In this document: one piece after another, positions 1-6,898 of the stretch | How positions within the stretch are numbered: the stretch's first letter is position 1 | Layout of the letters: each line of letters begins with the position of its first letter | NCBI GenBank assembly: GCA_002321395.1 | Contig: DCMK01000013.1 | Span: 1-21,712, forward strand | DNA: 21,712 nucleotides | From: Caryophanales bacterium UBA1624 | GTDB lineage: Bacteria; Bacillota_I; Bacilli_A; RFN20; CAG-826 | Direction: 5' to 3' | Position numbers and translations under genes: made by a program | The notes under the pieces: model-generated | What the model saw: the letters and a program-made list of their open reading frames with translations, nothing else | Told to the model about the DNA's origin: nothing | Databases searched by the model: none

Positions 1-1325
1 ACATGCGTAGTTTGCGGAAACATGTCAAAAGGCTGAACGTCCTTAACTTCGTAGCTCTTTTGAAGGTAGGCAACGTCCCTAGCTAATGTGCTTGGGTCGC
101 AAGAAACGTAAACGACGCGGTTCGGCTTGAGCGCTACCAAAGCTTTTAAGAAACGCTCATCCGCTCCTTTGCGGGGGGGATCCATAAAAAGAACATCCAC
201 CCTCTCTTTGGTTTTGGCCATGCGAACCATAAACGAGCTGGCGTCGTCGCAATACATGGAGAAATTATCGATTTTGTTGGCTTTTGCATTCCGGATTCCG
301 TCCCTCACCGCGGCAGGGACGAGTTCGACGGAAAGGACCTGCTTGCAGCTTTTCGCTGCAATCAAGCCTATCGTTCCAATCCCGGAATAGGCGTCGAAAA
401 CAACGTCTTCTTTTCCAAGCCCGCCAGCCTGCATCGCATAGGAATAAAGCTTCTCCGTGATGATGGGGTTAGTTTGGTAAAAGGACTTGGCTGAGATGCG
501 GAAGGAAAGCCCGCAGAGGGAATCCTCAATGAAACCCTTCCCAAATAAAACGCGTTCCTTTTCGCCCAGGATCACATTCGTCGCTCGCGAGTTGATGTTT
601 TGAACGACCGTGGTGATTTCCGGGCACTGCTTGGCCAGCGCGGAGACGAAATTCCCTCTGCCGGGGAAGGAATCCACCGTGGTCACCAAAACGACCATGA
701 TCTGGTCTTTATAATGCGAGGTACGGATCAGCACGTGGCGGAGGATGCCCCGCCCCATGTCTTCTTGATAAGGCTCAATCCGCATTGCCGTGCAAAGCTT
801 TTTGATGGCGGAAAGAATAGGAACCGCGCGTTTATCTTCGATGAAGCATTCTTCGACCGGAACCAAAACGTGGGTGTTCTGCTTATAGAACCCGCAGTAA
901 ACGTTGCCGTGGCGGTCTTTGCCGAAGGGCATCTGGATTTTGTTTCGATAATAATAGGGTTCATCCATGCCGATGCATGGATTGGCCTTCACATCCATAT
1001 GGCCGACTTTGCGGAATTGCTCCTCGACCTTTTTCGTTTTGAATTCGAGCTGAGCTTTATAGGAAAGCTGCTGCAAGGAGCACCCCCCGCAGGAATGGCA
1101 GATTTTGCAGCGGGGAGAAACGCGTTCCGGGGAGACTTTGCTCAGGGACTTCACCTCCCCGAACAGTTCCCCTGCCCTTTTGTAAAGGATTTGGATCTCC
1201 CCTTCTTCCCCAGGGAACATCCCGTCCACGAAAACGACTTGCTTGCCCGACTTGAAAACGCCTTTCCCTTCATAAGAAAGATCAACGCAGGCACCTTCCA
1301 AAACGTCGGGGTGGGTCTGTCTCAT
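1..1325 (-). CDS. rlmD: 23S rRNA (uracil-C5)-methyltransferase, RlmD/RumA (TrmA) family, 3' end cut by window edge
   Basis: Translating the minus strand from 1325 gives 441 uninterrupted codons running off the left edge, so only about the last 10-20 residues are missing. The protein transfers a methyl group from SAM to C5 of a uridine in 23S rRNA. An N-terminal TRAM-like region (about residues 8-60) precedes a [4Fe-4S] cysteine set: C73, C79 and C82 in a CxxxxxCGGC pattern, plus C160. The SAM domain holds SFYQTNP, DAYSGIGTIGL and FMDPPRKG, then the catalytic Cys in VSCDPSTLARD near residue 407, and DMFPQTTH at the very end. The start overlaps the metG stop (TGATG), so translation is probably coupled to metG. 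In Firmicutes one enzyme of this family can modify both U747 and U1939 (RlmCD); which sites this one uses cannot be read from sequence. Confidence 0.93.
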   Translation of the reverse strand, partial: MRQTHPDVLEGACVDLSYEGKGVFKSGKQVVFVDGMFPGEEGEIQILYKRAGELFGEVKSLSKVSPERVSPRCKICHSCGGCSLQQLSYKAQLEFKTKKVEEQFRKVGHMDVKANPCIGMDEPYYYRNKIQMPFGKDRHGNVYCGFYKQNTHVLVPVEECFIEDKRAVPILSAIKKLCTAMRIEPYQEDMGRGILRHVLIRTSHYKDQIMVVLVTTVDSFPGRGNFVSALAKQCPEITTVVQNINSRATNVILGEKERVLFGKGFIEDSLCGLSFRISAKSFYQTNPIITEKLYSYAMQAGGLGKEDVVFDAYSGIGTIGLIAAKSCKQVLSVELVPAAVRDGIRNAKANKIDNFSMYCDDASSFMVRMAKTKERVDVLFMDPPRKGADERFLKALVALKPNRVVYVSCDPSTLARDVAYLQKSYEVKDVQPFDMFPQTTH

Positions 1326-2935
1326 CAGGCGGCCGCCTTTTCCTTGGGAGCAGCCATCATGTCCGCGATGGCTTGGATTTCTTTCTCCGCGTCTAGACGG
1401 GGGAAGAGCTGCTCGCCTTTGACGACTTTCCTTCCGCCCAGGAAGCCGAGGCGGGAGATGTTCTCGTATTGCTTATCCTCTTCCTGGCAGCCTAAAGAGG
1501 CGAAGATGGCGTCTGACTTATGGACCAGAACCGGCTTCATCATCATGCCGGCGCTATAAAGGACATGGGCCAAATGGGCCATGACCGATTCCAGCTCTTT
1601 CTTTTTGCCGGGGTCTTTCGCCAAGGCCCAAGGAGCGGTCTCTTCAATGTATTTGTTGGCTCTGGAAACGAGATTCATGACCTCGACGTAAGCTTCCGAA
1701 ACCTTCAAATCATCGTTATAGGATTCATAGGCGATTTTGGTTTTGCCGACCAAAGCGGAAAGCTCTTCGTCAAGGTCCGTCAAATCCCCCTGCCAAGCGG
1801 GGATCACCCCATCGAAGTATTTGAGGATCATCGACACGGTGCGATTGAGCAAGTTGCCAAGGTTATTGGCCAAATCCTGATTCACCCTCATCACGAATTG
1901 CTCCGGGGTGAAGGTCCCATCCTGCCCAAAGGGGACTTCCGAAAGAAGGTAATATCGAACTGCATCGACCCCATAACGATCGATCAGTGGATAAGCCGAA
2001 ATCGCGTTCCCTTTGGATTTGGACATCTTCCCATCTTTCATCATCAATAGCCCATGGACGAAGATGCGATTGGGTTGGCGAAGCCCCAATGACTCGAGGA
2101 ACATCGGCCAATAAATCGTATGGAAGCGGGTGATATCCGCCCCGATGACATGCACGATTTCAGTGGAGGGGTCGTTCCAGAACTCTTGGAATTTCTCATC
2201 GTTTTCCTGCAAATATCCCAACGCCGTGATGTAGTTGGTCAAAGCATCGAGCCAAACGTAGACGACATGTCCGGGGTTCTCCCTCACCGGGATCCCCCAA
2301 TCGAAGGAGGTGCGGGAAACGCAGAGATCCTGAAGCCCAGGCTTGATGAAAGTGTTCACCATCTCATTCTTTTTCGAGGAAGGGGTGATGAATTCGGGGT
2401 TGGAATCGTAAAGAGAAAGAAGCTTATCGACATATTTGGAGCAGCGGAAGAAATAGGCCGCTTCGTCCTTTTTCTCCACCGGGCGATGGCATTCCGGGCA
2501 TAGATGCTCGGGGCCGACTTGGGTTTCGGTCCAATACGTTTCCTCATGCACGCAGTACCAGCCCGTGTAGGTCGAAAGATAGATGTCATCCTGAGCCAGC
2601 ATGCGGGAGAAGATTTTCTGAACCGTCTCCACGTGGCGGGGGGAAGTCGTGCGGATGAAATCGTCGTTGGAGATCTCCATGGCCTTCCACAGCGGAAGGA
2701 ATTTGTCGTTGACGATCTCGTCGACGAATTCCTGGGGGGTGACCCCTTTGGCTTTCGCATTGTCTTCGATCTTCTCGCCGTGCTCGTCCGTCCCAGTCAA
2801 AAAGAAAACATCGTATCCGCGCATCCTCTTCCCGCGGGCGATGATGTCGCACATCGTCGTGCAATAAGCATGCCCCAAATGGGGGGAGGCGCTTGGATAA
2901 TAAATGGGGGTCGTGATGTAGAACTTCTTGCTCAT
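1325..2935 (-). CDS. metG: Methionyl-tRNA synthetase (short form)
   Basis: A 536-residue class I aminoacyl-tRNA synthetase that charges tRNA-Met in the cytoplasm. It has the HIGH-type motif HLGH (residues 19-22), the TGTDEHGEKI stretch near 48, and KMSKS at 303-307. An anticodon-binding helical domain follows from about 370. It ends at residue 536 without the C-terminal EMAPII/Arc1p-like tRNA-binding domain found in many longer MetRS proteins. The zinc knuckle inserted in the catalytic domain looks incomplete: C128, C146 and C149 are present, but the position expected for the second Cys is E131 (preceded by H130). The start has a good ribosome binding site (AAGGAGTT), a predicted promoter at 2978-3006 and a 16-bp perfect palindrome just upstream. 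It is the first gene of a metG-rlmD pair. Confidence 0.97.
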   Translation of the reverse strand: MSKKFYITTPIYYPSASPHLGHAYCTTMCDIIARGKRMRGYDVFFLTGTDEHGEKIEDNAKAKGVTPQEFVDEIVNDKFLPLWKAMEISNDDFIRTTSPRHVETVQKIFSRMLAQDDIYLSTYTGWYCVHEETYWTETQVGPEHLCPECHRPVEKKDEAAYFFRCSKYVDKLLSLYDSNPEFITPSSKKNEMVNTFIKPGLQDLCVSRTSFDWGIPVRENPGHVVYVWLDALTNYITALGYLQENDEKFQEFWNDPSTEIVHVIGADITRFHTIYWPMFLESLGLRQPNRIFVHGLLMMKDGKMSKSKGNAISAYPLIDRYGVDAVRYYLLSEVPFGQDGTFTPEQFVMRVNQDLANNLGNLLNRTVSMILKYFDGVIPAWQGDLTDLDEELSALVGKTKIAYESYNDDLKVSEAYVEVMNLVSRANKYIEETAPWALAKDPGKKKELESVMAHLAHVLYSAGMMMKPVLVHKSDAIFASLGCQEEDKQYENISRLGFLGGRKVVKGEQLFPRLDAEKEIQAIADMMAAPKEKAAA

Positions 2936-2948
2936 GGGAACTCCTTCT

Positions 2949-2964
2949 TTGCCCTTAAGGGCAA
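2949..2964. repeat. 16-bp perfect palindrome in the metG leader
   Basis: TTGCCCTTAAGGGCAA is its own reverse complement. It lies between the predicted metG transcription start and the metG ribosome binding site. As RNA it would form a 6-bp stem with a TTAA loop directly abutting the Shine-Dalgarno sequence; as DNA it could be a dimeric repressor site. A near copy, TTGCCCTAAGGCAA, occurs at 3391-3404. Function unknown. Confidence 0.5.
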
Positions 2965-2977
2965 CGTAGACGCGGCT

Positions 2978-3006
2978 ATTCTACCATTGAAACGCATCAA
3001 AGACAG
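2978..3006 (-). promoter_or_regulatory. Predicted sigma-70-type promoter of metG
   Basis: On the minus strand, CTGTCT (3001-3006, 3 of 6 matches to TTGACA) and TAGAAT (2978-2983, 5 of 6 to TATAAT) are separated by 17 bp. The start would be near 2970, giving a leader of about 35 nt. It lies downstream of the rpmE terminator, so metG has its own promoter. Confidence 0.45.
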
Positions 3007-3021
3007 GGCTACCCCGCTTCG

Positions 3022-3050
3022 AAAGCAAAAGGCCACCCCGAAGGATGGCC
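3022..3050 (-). terminator. Intrinsic terminator of rpmE
   Basis: On the minus strand GGCCATCC-TTCG-GGGTGGCC (3031-3050) forms an 8-bp stem (one G-U pair) with a UUCG tetraloop, followed by TTTTGCTTT. It sits 18 nt after the rpmE stop codon. Confidence 0.85.
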
Positions 3051-3068
3051 AAGATTGCGAATGGTGGC

Positions 3069-3287
3069 TTACTTGCCGTTGTTTTGGGCTTTGGCGAGCT
3101 TCTTGTTGAAGCGATCGATGCGGCCATCGGCTTGGACGAACCTTTGCTTGCCCGTGTAGAAGGGGTGGCAGTTCGAGCAGGTGTCGACCTTGATTTCCTT
3201 GGCGGTGGAACCGGTTTCGAAGGTGGCTCCGCAGGTGGTGCAGGTGACTTTGCAACGATGATAGTCCGGATGGATGTCTTTCTTCAT
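3069..3287 (-). CDS. rpmE: 50S ribosomal protein bL31, zinc-binding type
   Basis: A 72-residue protein starting MKKDIHPDYH, the hallmark N-terminus of bL31, and carrying CHPFYTGKQ and GRIDRFNKK. It has the zinc-ribbon form (C+ type) with C16, C19, C37 and C40. bL31 bridges the large and small ribosomal subunits. The open frame extends upstream to 3353, but the start at 3287 is chosen because it matches the family N-terminus and is preceded by AAAGGAGTAAAGGAC. The gene is monocistronic, with a predicted promoter at 3353-3381, a leader hairpin at 3307-3325 and a terminator at 3022-3050. No zinc-independent (C-) paralogue is seen in this window. Confidence 0.97.
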   Translation of the reverse strand: MKKDIHPDYHRCKVTCTTCGATFETGSTAKEIKVDTCSNCHPFYTGKQRFVQADGRIDRFNKKLAKAQNNGK

Positions 3288-3306
3288 GTCCTTTACTCCT
3301 TTCGCC

Positions 3307-3325
3307 GTACGCCTTATTGGCGCAC
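3307..3325 (-). promoter_or_regulatory. Hairpin in the rpmE 5' leader
   Basis: The minus strand reads GTGCGCC-AATAA-GGCGTAC, a 7-bp stem with one G-U pair, ending about 19 nt before the rpmE start and inside a leader of about 59 nt. Ribosomal protein genes are often autoregulated through such leaders, and bL31 leaders are known in other bacteria. Whether this one binds bL31 is inference. Confidence 0.35.
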
Positions 3326-3352
3326 AGAGAGTTCGCGCGTTGCGCAATAGCA

Positions 3353-3381
3353 AGAATACACGGGTTCGCCCCCTTGGGCAA
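3353..3381 (-). promoter_or_regulatory. Predicted sigma-70-type promoter of rpmE
   Basis: On the minus strand, TTGCCC (3376-3381) and TATTCT (3353-3358, 4 of 6 matches to TATAAT) are 17 bp apart. The transcription start would fall near 3346. The short region between the hydrolase stop (3436) and rpmE holds this promoter, the palindrome at 3391-3404 and the leader hairpin. Confidence 0.5.
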
Positions 3382-3390
3382 GCCGAAGTT

Positions 3391-3404
3391 TTGCCCTAAG
3401 GCAA
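3391..3404. repeat. Imperfect copy of the metG-leader palindrome
   Basis: TTGCCCTAAGGCAA has 5-bp arms (TTGCC/GGCAA) around CTAA. It lies between the hydrolase gene (ending at 3436) and the predicted rpmE -35 box. It could be a weak terminator of the hydrolase transcript, although no clear U-tract follows, or an operator shared with 2949-2964. Confidence 0.35.
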
Positions 3405-3435
3405 GAACGCGCGCGAAATGGGGCGAAGGCGAATC

Positions 3436-4026
3436 TCAAAGCTCGATGATCTGCCCGGGGCGGACCAAAAGGGAATTCGGATAAGAGACCTTCATGTCCT
3501 GTTTGATGTCGAAAAGCATCCCGGGGTGCATGTGATAGGGGATCAGGTGCTTGGGTTTGATGATCTCCGCGCAGCGGGTCGCCTCTTCCGGCCCCATATT
3601 GAAGACTCCATCGATCGGCAGAAAGCAATAATCCACGCCTTTCTTCCCGATGTCCTCCATCGCGGGGAAATAATCGGTATCCCCGGCGACGTAGATGGTT
3701 TTCCCGTCCAAGGAAAGCAGATATCCGACGCATTCTTTGGGATCGTGGTTGGCGTTCCCGGCGGGCACGGCTTGGATTTCCACGCCGAAGTAAGAGAAGG
3801 CGTGGTAAACCCCGCCCTTCAACGCGTCTTTGGCCCGAATCACGATCGTCCTTTCGCCGCATGGGACCAAATGGATCGCGTTATGGTCATAATGCTCATG
3901 GGTGATGAGCACCAAATCCGCGGGGAGATCGTAGCCGTCCCCCGCATAGGGATCGATGTAGATCACCTTGGCCTCGTCCGTTTGGATGCGCAGGGACGCA
4001 TGCCCTTGATATAGAAGCTTTGCCAT
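3436..4026 (-). CDS. Metallo-beta-lactamase-fold metal-dependent hydrolase (UlaG/UPF0173-like)
   Basis: A 196-residue cytoplasmic hydrolase of the beta-lactamase superfamily (Lactamase_B_3-like). The fold starts at once with LLYQGHASLRI. Metal ligands are seen in THEHYDH (H43, H45, D47, H48), in AGDTDYFP (D near 115) and in a late His (YHMHPG). UlaG-type relatives open ascorbate-6-phosphate or act on other phosphorylated or cyclic substrates; the substrate here cannot be assigned. At 196 residues it is somewhat shorter than typical UPF0173 proteins. No Shine-Dalgarno precedes the ATG, and a perfect TATAAT ends only 7 nt before it, which suggests a leaderless mRNA. It is divergent from tldD. 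Confidence 0.85.
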   Translation of the reverse strand: MAKLLYQGHASLRIQTDEAKVIYIDPYAGDGYDLPADLVLITHEHYDHNAIHLVPCGERTIVIRAKDALKGGVYHAFSYFGVEIQAVPAGNANHDPKECVGYLLSLDGKTIYVAGDTDYFPAMEDIGKKGVDYCFLPIDGVFNMGPEEATRCAEIIKPKHLIPYHMHPGMLFDIKQDMKVSYPNSLLVRPGQIIEL

Positions 4027-4033
4027 GGAAGGG

Positions 4034-4039
4034 ATTATA
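4034..4039 (-). promoter_or_regulatory. -10 box placed for a leaderless transcript of the hydrolase gene
   Basis: The minus strand has a perfect TATAAT whose downstream edge is 7 nt from the hydrolase ATG. Transcription would therefore begin at or next to the start codon. No good -35 hexamer is visible; the region where it should lie overlaps the inverted repeat at 4045-4060. Confidence 0.4.
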
Positions 4040-4044
4040 GCCTC

Positions 4045-4060
4045 TTTTCCGGAAGGAAAA
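4045..4060. repeat. Inverted repeat between divergent hydrolase and tldD genes
   Basis: TTTTCC-GGAA-GGAAAA has 6-bp perfect arms. It covers the spacer and -35 region of the hydrolase promoter and lies about 60 bp before the tldD start, which is a typical place for an operator. Binding protein unknown. Confidence 0.35.
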
Positions 4061-4117
4061 CCCTTGATGGTTTCCCCCGCGGTGATACTCTTCTATGCGC
4101 TAGAAAAGGAGAAATGC

Positions 4118-5527
4118 ATGATATCGAAAAAGCTCGCTCTGGAAGTCTTGAACGCTTCCCTTGCCACCGGCGGGGACTATGCGGAGATTTACCTAGAGCA
4201 AAATGACGGCGAATCCATCGTGTTGGAAAACGGAAAAGTCGAATCCTGCGAAAGCGGGCAATCCTACGGGGCCGGCATACGCATTTTGAAAGGTCTCCGC
4301 TCGGTTTATGGCTACACCAGCGACCTCAGCAAGAAATCAATGCTGCGCCTTGCCTCGGCTTTGGCCTCTTGCTATCAAGGGGAAAGGGCCATCACAGTCA
4401 AGGAAATCAAAAAGCAAAGAGTCAAGAACATCAGCCCCATCCAAACGCACATCAAAGACGTTCCGACGCAGGAAAAAATCGATTACCTCAAGGAATGCTA
4501 CGCGGAGACCGCCTCCGTCGACAAACGCTTGGTCCGCATCCAGGACGCGCTCTCTTCCAGCCAAAAGAAAATCGAGATCTTCAACGCGGAGGGGGAGATA
4601 GGGCGCCAATACGAGAACGTCGAGGAACGCGGGCGCTTGGCGATGGTGGCCATCGCCGCCGGGGAGGACAACCAAATCGAGTCCACCTTCACCGGCCCGG
4701 GGCGCTTCGCGGGCTGGGAGTGGTTCAAAAACGTCCTTCCTTATAAGCAAAAGGCGAAGGAAGTCGGAGAAAAGGCCATTATGATGCTCGGTGCAAAAGA
4801 ATGCCCGAGCGGACGTTACCCCGTCGTCATCGCCAATGGTTGGGGCGGGGTCATCTTCCACGAGGCATGCGGGCACTCTTTGGAAGCCACCGCCACGGCG
4901 AAGCACCTTTCGGTCTTCTCCGACTCAATCGGCAAGCAAATCGCCTCCCCTTTGGTAACCGCCTACGACGATGGGACCATGCCCAACGAATGGGGTTCCA
5001 ACAACATCGACTCCGAAGGCCATCCAACCCAGAAGAACCTCCTCATCAAAAACGGGATCTGCATGGGATTCTTGGTCGACAAAGCCAACGGAAGAAGGCT
5101 GGGGATGGAAGCGAATGGATGCTCCAGAAGGCAGAATTATCGCTTCGCCCCCACTTCCCGCATGTCCAACACCTACATCGCCGCGGGGAAGGACAAAAAG
5201 GAAGACATCATCAAAGACACGAAGCTCGGCATCTATGTGGCCAATTTCGGCGGGGGATCGGTGGAGCCAACGACGGGGGAATTCAATTTCTCCGCTTCAG
5301 AAGCCTACATCATCCGCGACGGGAAGATCTGCGAACCCGTGAAAGGGTGCACTTTGATCGGCTCGGGAAAGGAAGTGCTCGAGAACATCGACCGCGTCGC
5401 CGATGACCTCGATTTGGGCCAAGGAAACTGCGGCTCGCTGTCCGGGATGGTCCCCGTCAACGTCGGCCAGCCCACGATCCGCATCAAAGAAATCACCGTC
5501 GGAGGGAGAGGAGGAAAACTAGAATGA
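4118..5527 (+). CDS. tldD: TldD-family metalloprotease subunit
   Basis: A 469-residue TldD protein, the catalytic half of the TldD/TldE heterodimeric zinc protease. The HExxxH metal site is HEACGH at residues 248-253. The third ligand region is GQGNCGSLSG with C438, just before PVNVGQPT, as in E. coli TldD. The family cuts unfolded or leader-containing small peptides in a central cavity, for example microcin B17 precursor and CcdA in E. coli; the substrate here is unknown. The frame is open upstream to an ATG at 4025, but 4118 is chosen because AAGGAG sits 6-7 nt before it and its MISKKLALEVLN begins like other family members. A weak promoter (TTGATG at 4064, TACTCT at 4086) is possible. Its stop overlaps the tldE start. 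Confidence 0.95.
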   Translation: MISKKLALEVLNASLATGGDYAEIYLEQNDGESIVLENGKVESCESGQSYGAGIRILKGLRSVYGYTSDLSKKSMLRLASALASCYQGERAITVKEIKKQRVKNISPIQTHIKDVPTQEKIDYLKECYAETASVDKRLVRIQDALSSSQKKIEIFNAEGEIGRQYENVEERGRLAMVAIAAGEDNQIESTFTGPGRFAGWEWFKNVLPYKQKAKEVGEKAIMMLGAKECPSGRYPVVIANGWGGVIFHEACGHSLEATATAKHLSVFSDSIGKQIASPLVTAYDDGTMPNEWGSNNIDSEGHPTQKNLLIKNGICMGFLVDKANGRRLGMEANGCSRRQNYRFAPTSRMSNTYIAAGKDKKEDIIKDTKLGIYVANFGGGSVEPTTGEFNFSASEAYIIRDGKICEPVKGCTLIGSGKEVLENIDRVADDLDLGQGNCGSLSGMVPVNVGQPTIRIKEITVGGRGGKLE

Positions 5528-6846
5528 ACTTCAACCGCTTCTTTGAACTGGCCAAGGAGAAAGGGATCACAGAAAGCCAAATCCTAGTCGGGAAGGCTTC
5601 TTCCATCTCAATTTCCCTGTTCCATCACGAAATCGACACCTACAAAGTCACCTCCAGCCAAAGCATCAGCGCCTGCGGCATCTACAACGGCAAATATGGG
5701 TCTGCATCCACGGAGAAGCTCGGCGCGGGCACTTTCGAATATTTGATCGACAAAATCATCGAAAACGCGACCTATTCCGAAAAAAGCGACTCCGTCGGCA
5801 TTTTCCCGGGATCGAAGAAATATAAGAAAGGGTCGGTCTACTCCAAAGCTTTGGACGAAACCCCCATCCGCGAGAAGCTCGCCTTGCTGAAGAAAGTCGA
5901 AGACGACATCTACGCCGCCGATCCGCGCGTCACCGAAGCGGATGGGGTGAATTACAAGGAGTCTTCCAGCGAAACCATCTTCCACAATTCCTATGGGCTC
6001 AAGCTCAAGCAAAAGAGCAACTACTTCTCCATCACCGGCGGGGCGGTGCTGAGGCAAGGGGATGAAACCAAAACGAATTATGAATTCTTCCTCGATAACG
6101 ACCTCGCCAAATTCGATGAGCCGAAATTCGTCGGCAAGATCATCGCCGGGGCCAGCAGGAAATTCGGCGGCATCCAATGCGCATCGGGGAAATACCCAAC
6201 CATCCTTTGCCCCGACGTCGCCGCGGATCTGACCGATTATTTCTTGGGCGCCTGCGTCGCCGACAGCGTCCAACGCCACTCCTCCTTCTTGGAAGGGAAG
6301 CTGGGGCAGAAGGTCGCCTCTTCAAAAGTCAGCATCCAGGAAAAGCCACTATGCCGCAACGTCTACTTCTCCTATTTCGATGGGGAAGGGGTCGCCTGCA
6401 CGAATAAGGACGTGATCAAAAACGGGAAGCTGATGACTTATTTCTACAATCGCGAAACCGCGAAGAAAGACGGGGTCGAAACAACCGGAAACGCCTTTTG
6501 GGGCGGCGGGAAGATCGGCACCGCGTTCGGCAACGTCTTTGTCAAGCCGGGCAAAAAGAGCTTCGATGAGCTCATCTCCGACATCAAAGAAGGCGTCTAC
6601 ATCACCGACGTCGCCGGACTTCAGACCGGAATGAATGCCAATTCCGGGGACTTCTCCTGCCAGGCGGAAGGCTTCTTGATCAAAGACGGGAAGCTTGACA
6701 AGCCCTTGAATCTCATCACTTTGTCTGGGAATCTTCTGAAAATGTTCTTGGATTGCCAAGGCTTCGCCTCCGACGTCCTTTTGACGGGGGATTCGATTTC
6801 CATTGCCTCGATGCGCATCAAATCGATGTCGATCGGCGGCAAATAA
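5524..6846 (+). CDS. tldE: TldE/PmbA-family protease partner subunit
   Basis: A 440-residue PmbA/TldE protein that starts inside the tldD stop codon (ATGA overlap), with GAGG upstream. It lacks HExxxH, as expected for the non-catalytic partner that completes the TldD active site. Family hallmarks are GNAFWGG, the stretch around residues 350-395 with GLQTGMNANSGDFSCQAEGF, and a C-terminal DVLLTGDSISIASMRI. It should assemble with TldD in the cytoplasm. No RiPP precursor peptide or other obvious substrate gene lies next to the pair. Transcription ends at a hairpin that extends into the 3' end of the convergent gene. Confidence 0.95.
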   Translation: MNFNRFFELAKEKGITESQILVGKASSISISLFHHEIDTYKVTSSQSISACGIYNGKYGSASTEKLGAGTFEYLIDKIIENATYSEKSDSVGIFPGSKKYKKGSVYSKALDETPIREKLALLKKVEDDIYAADPRVTEADGVNYKESSSETIFHNSYGLKLKQKSNYFSITGGAVLRQGDETKTNYEFFLDNDLAKFDEPKFVGKIIAGASRKFGGIQCASGKYPTILCPDVAADLTDYFLGACVADSVQRHSSFLEGKLGQKVASSKVSIQEKPLCRNVYFSYFDGEGVACTNKDVIKNGKLMTYFYNRETAKKDGVETTGNAFWGGGKIGTAFGNVFVKPGKKSFDELISDIKEGVYITDVAGLQTGMNANSGDFSCQAEGFLIKDGKLDKPLNLITLSGNLLKMFLDCQGFASDVLLTGDSISIASMRIKSMSIGGK

Positions 6847-6864
6847 AAAAGCGCCGAAGCGCTT
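6843..6864 (-). terminator. Intrinsic terminator of the minus-strand ABC-TetR-ADH-membrane operon
   Basis: On the minus strand AAGCGC-TTCG-GCGCTT (6849-6864) is a 6-bp stem with a UUCG tetraloop, continuing into TTTT-A-TTT. The U-tract overlaps the tldE stop codon on the opposite strand. Confidence 0.8.
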
Positions 6865-6867
6865 CTG

Positions 6868-6898
6868 AAGCCGGCAGGCTATTGCTTGTCGGCTTTTT
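6868..6898 (+). terminator. Intrinsic terminator of tldDE
   Basis: AAGCCGGCA (6868-6876) pairs with TGTCGGCTT (6887-6895) in a 9-bp stem with one G-U pair, followed by TTTTT. The loop contains the stop codon of the convergent minus-strand gene. Confidence 0.75.

Noticed and set aside
3288..3353. Upstream start for rpmE at 3353
   Set aside because: It would begin inside the predicted -10 box, and bL31 proteins start at MKKDIHP.
4025..4117. Upstream start for tldD at 4025
   Set aside because: It has no Shine-Dalgarno, overlaps the divergent hydrolase start and covers that gene's promoter. The ATG at 4118 has a good ribosome binding site and fits the family.
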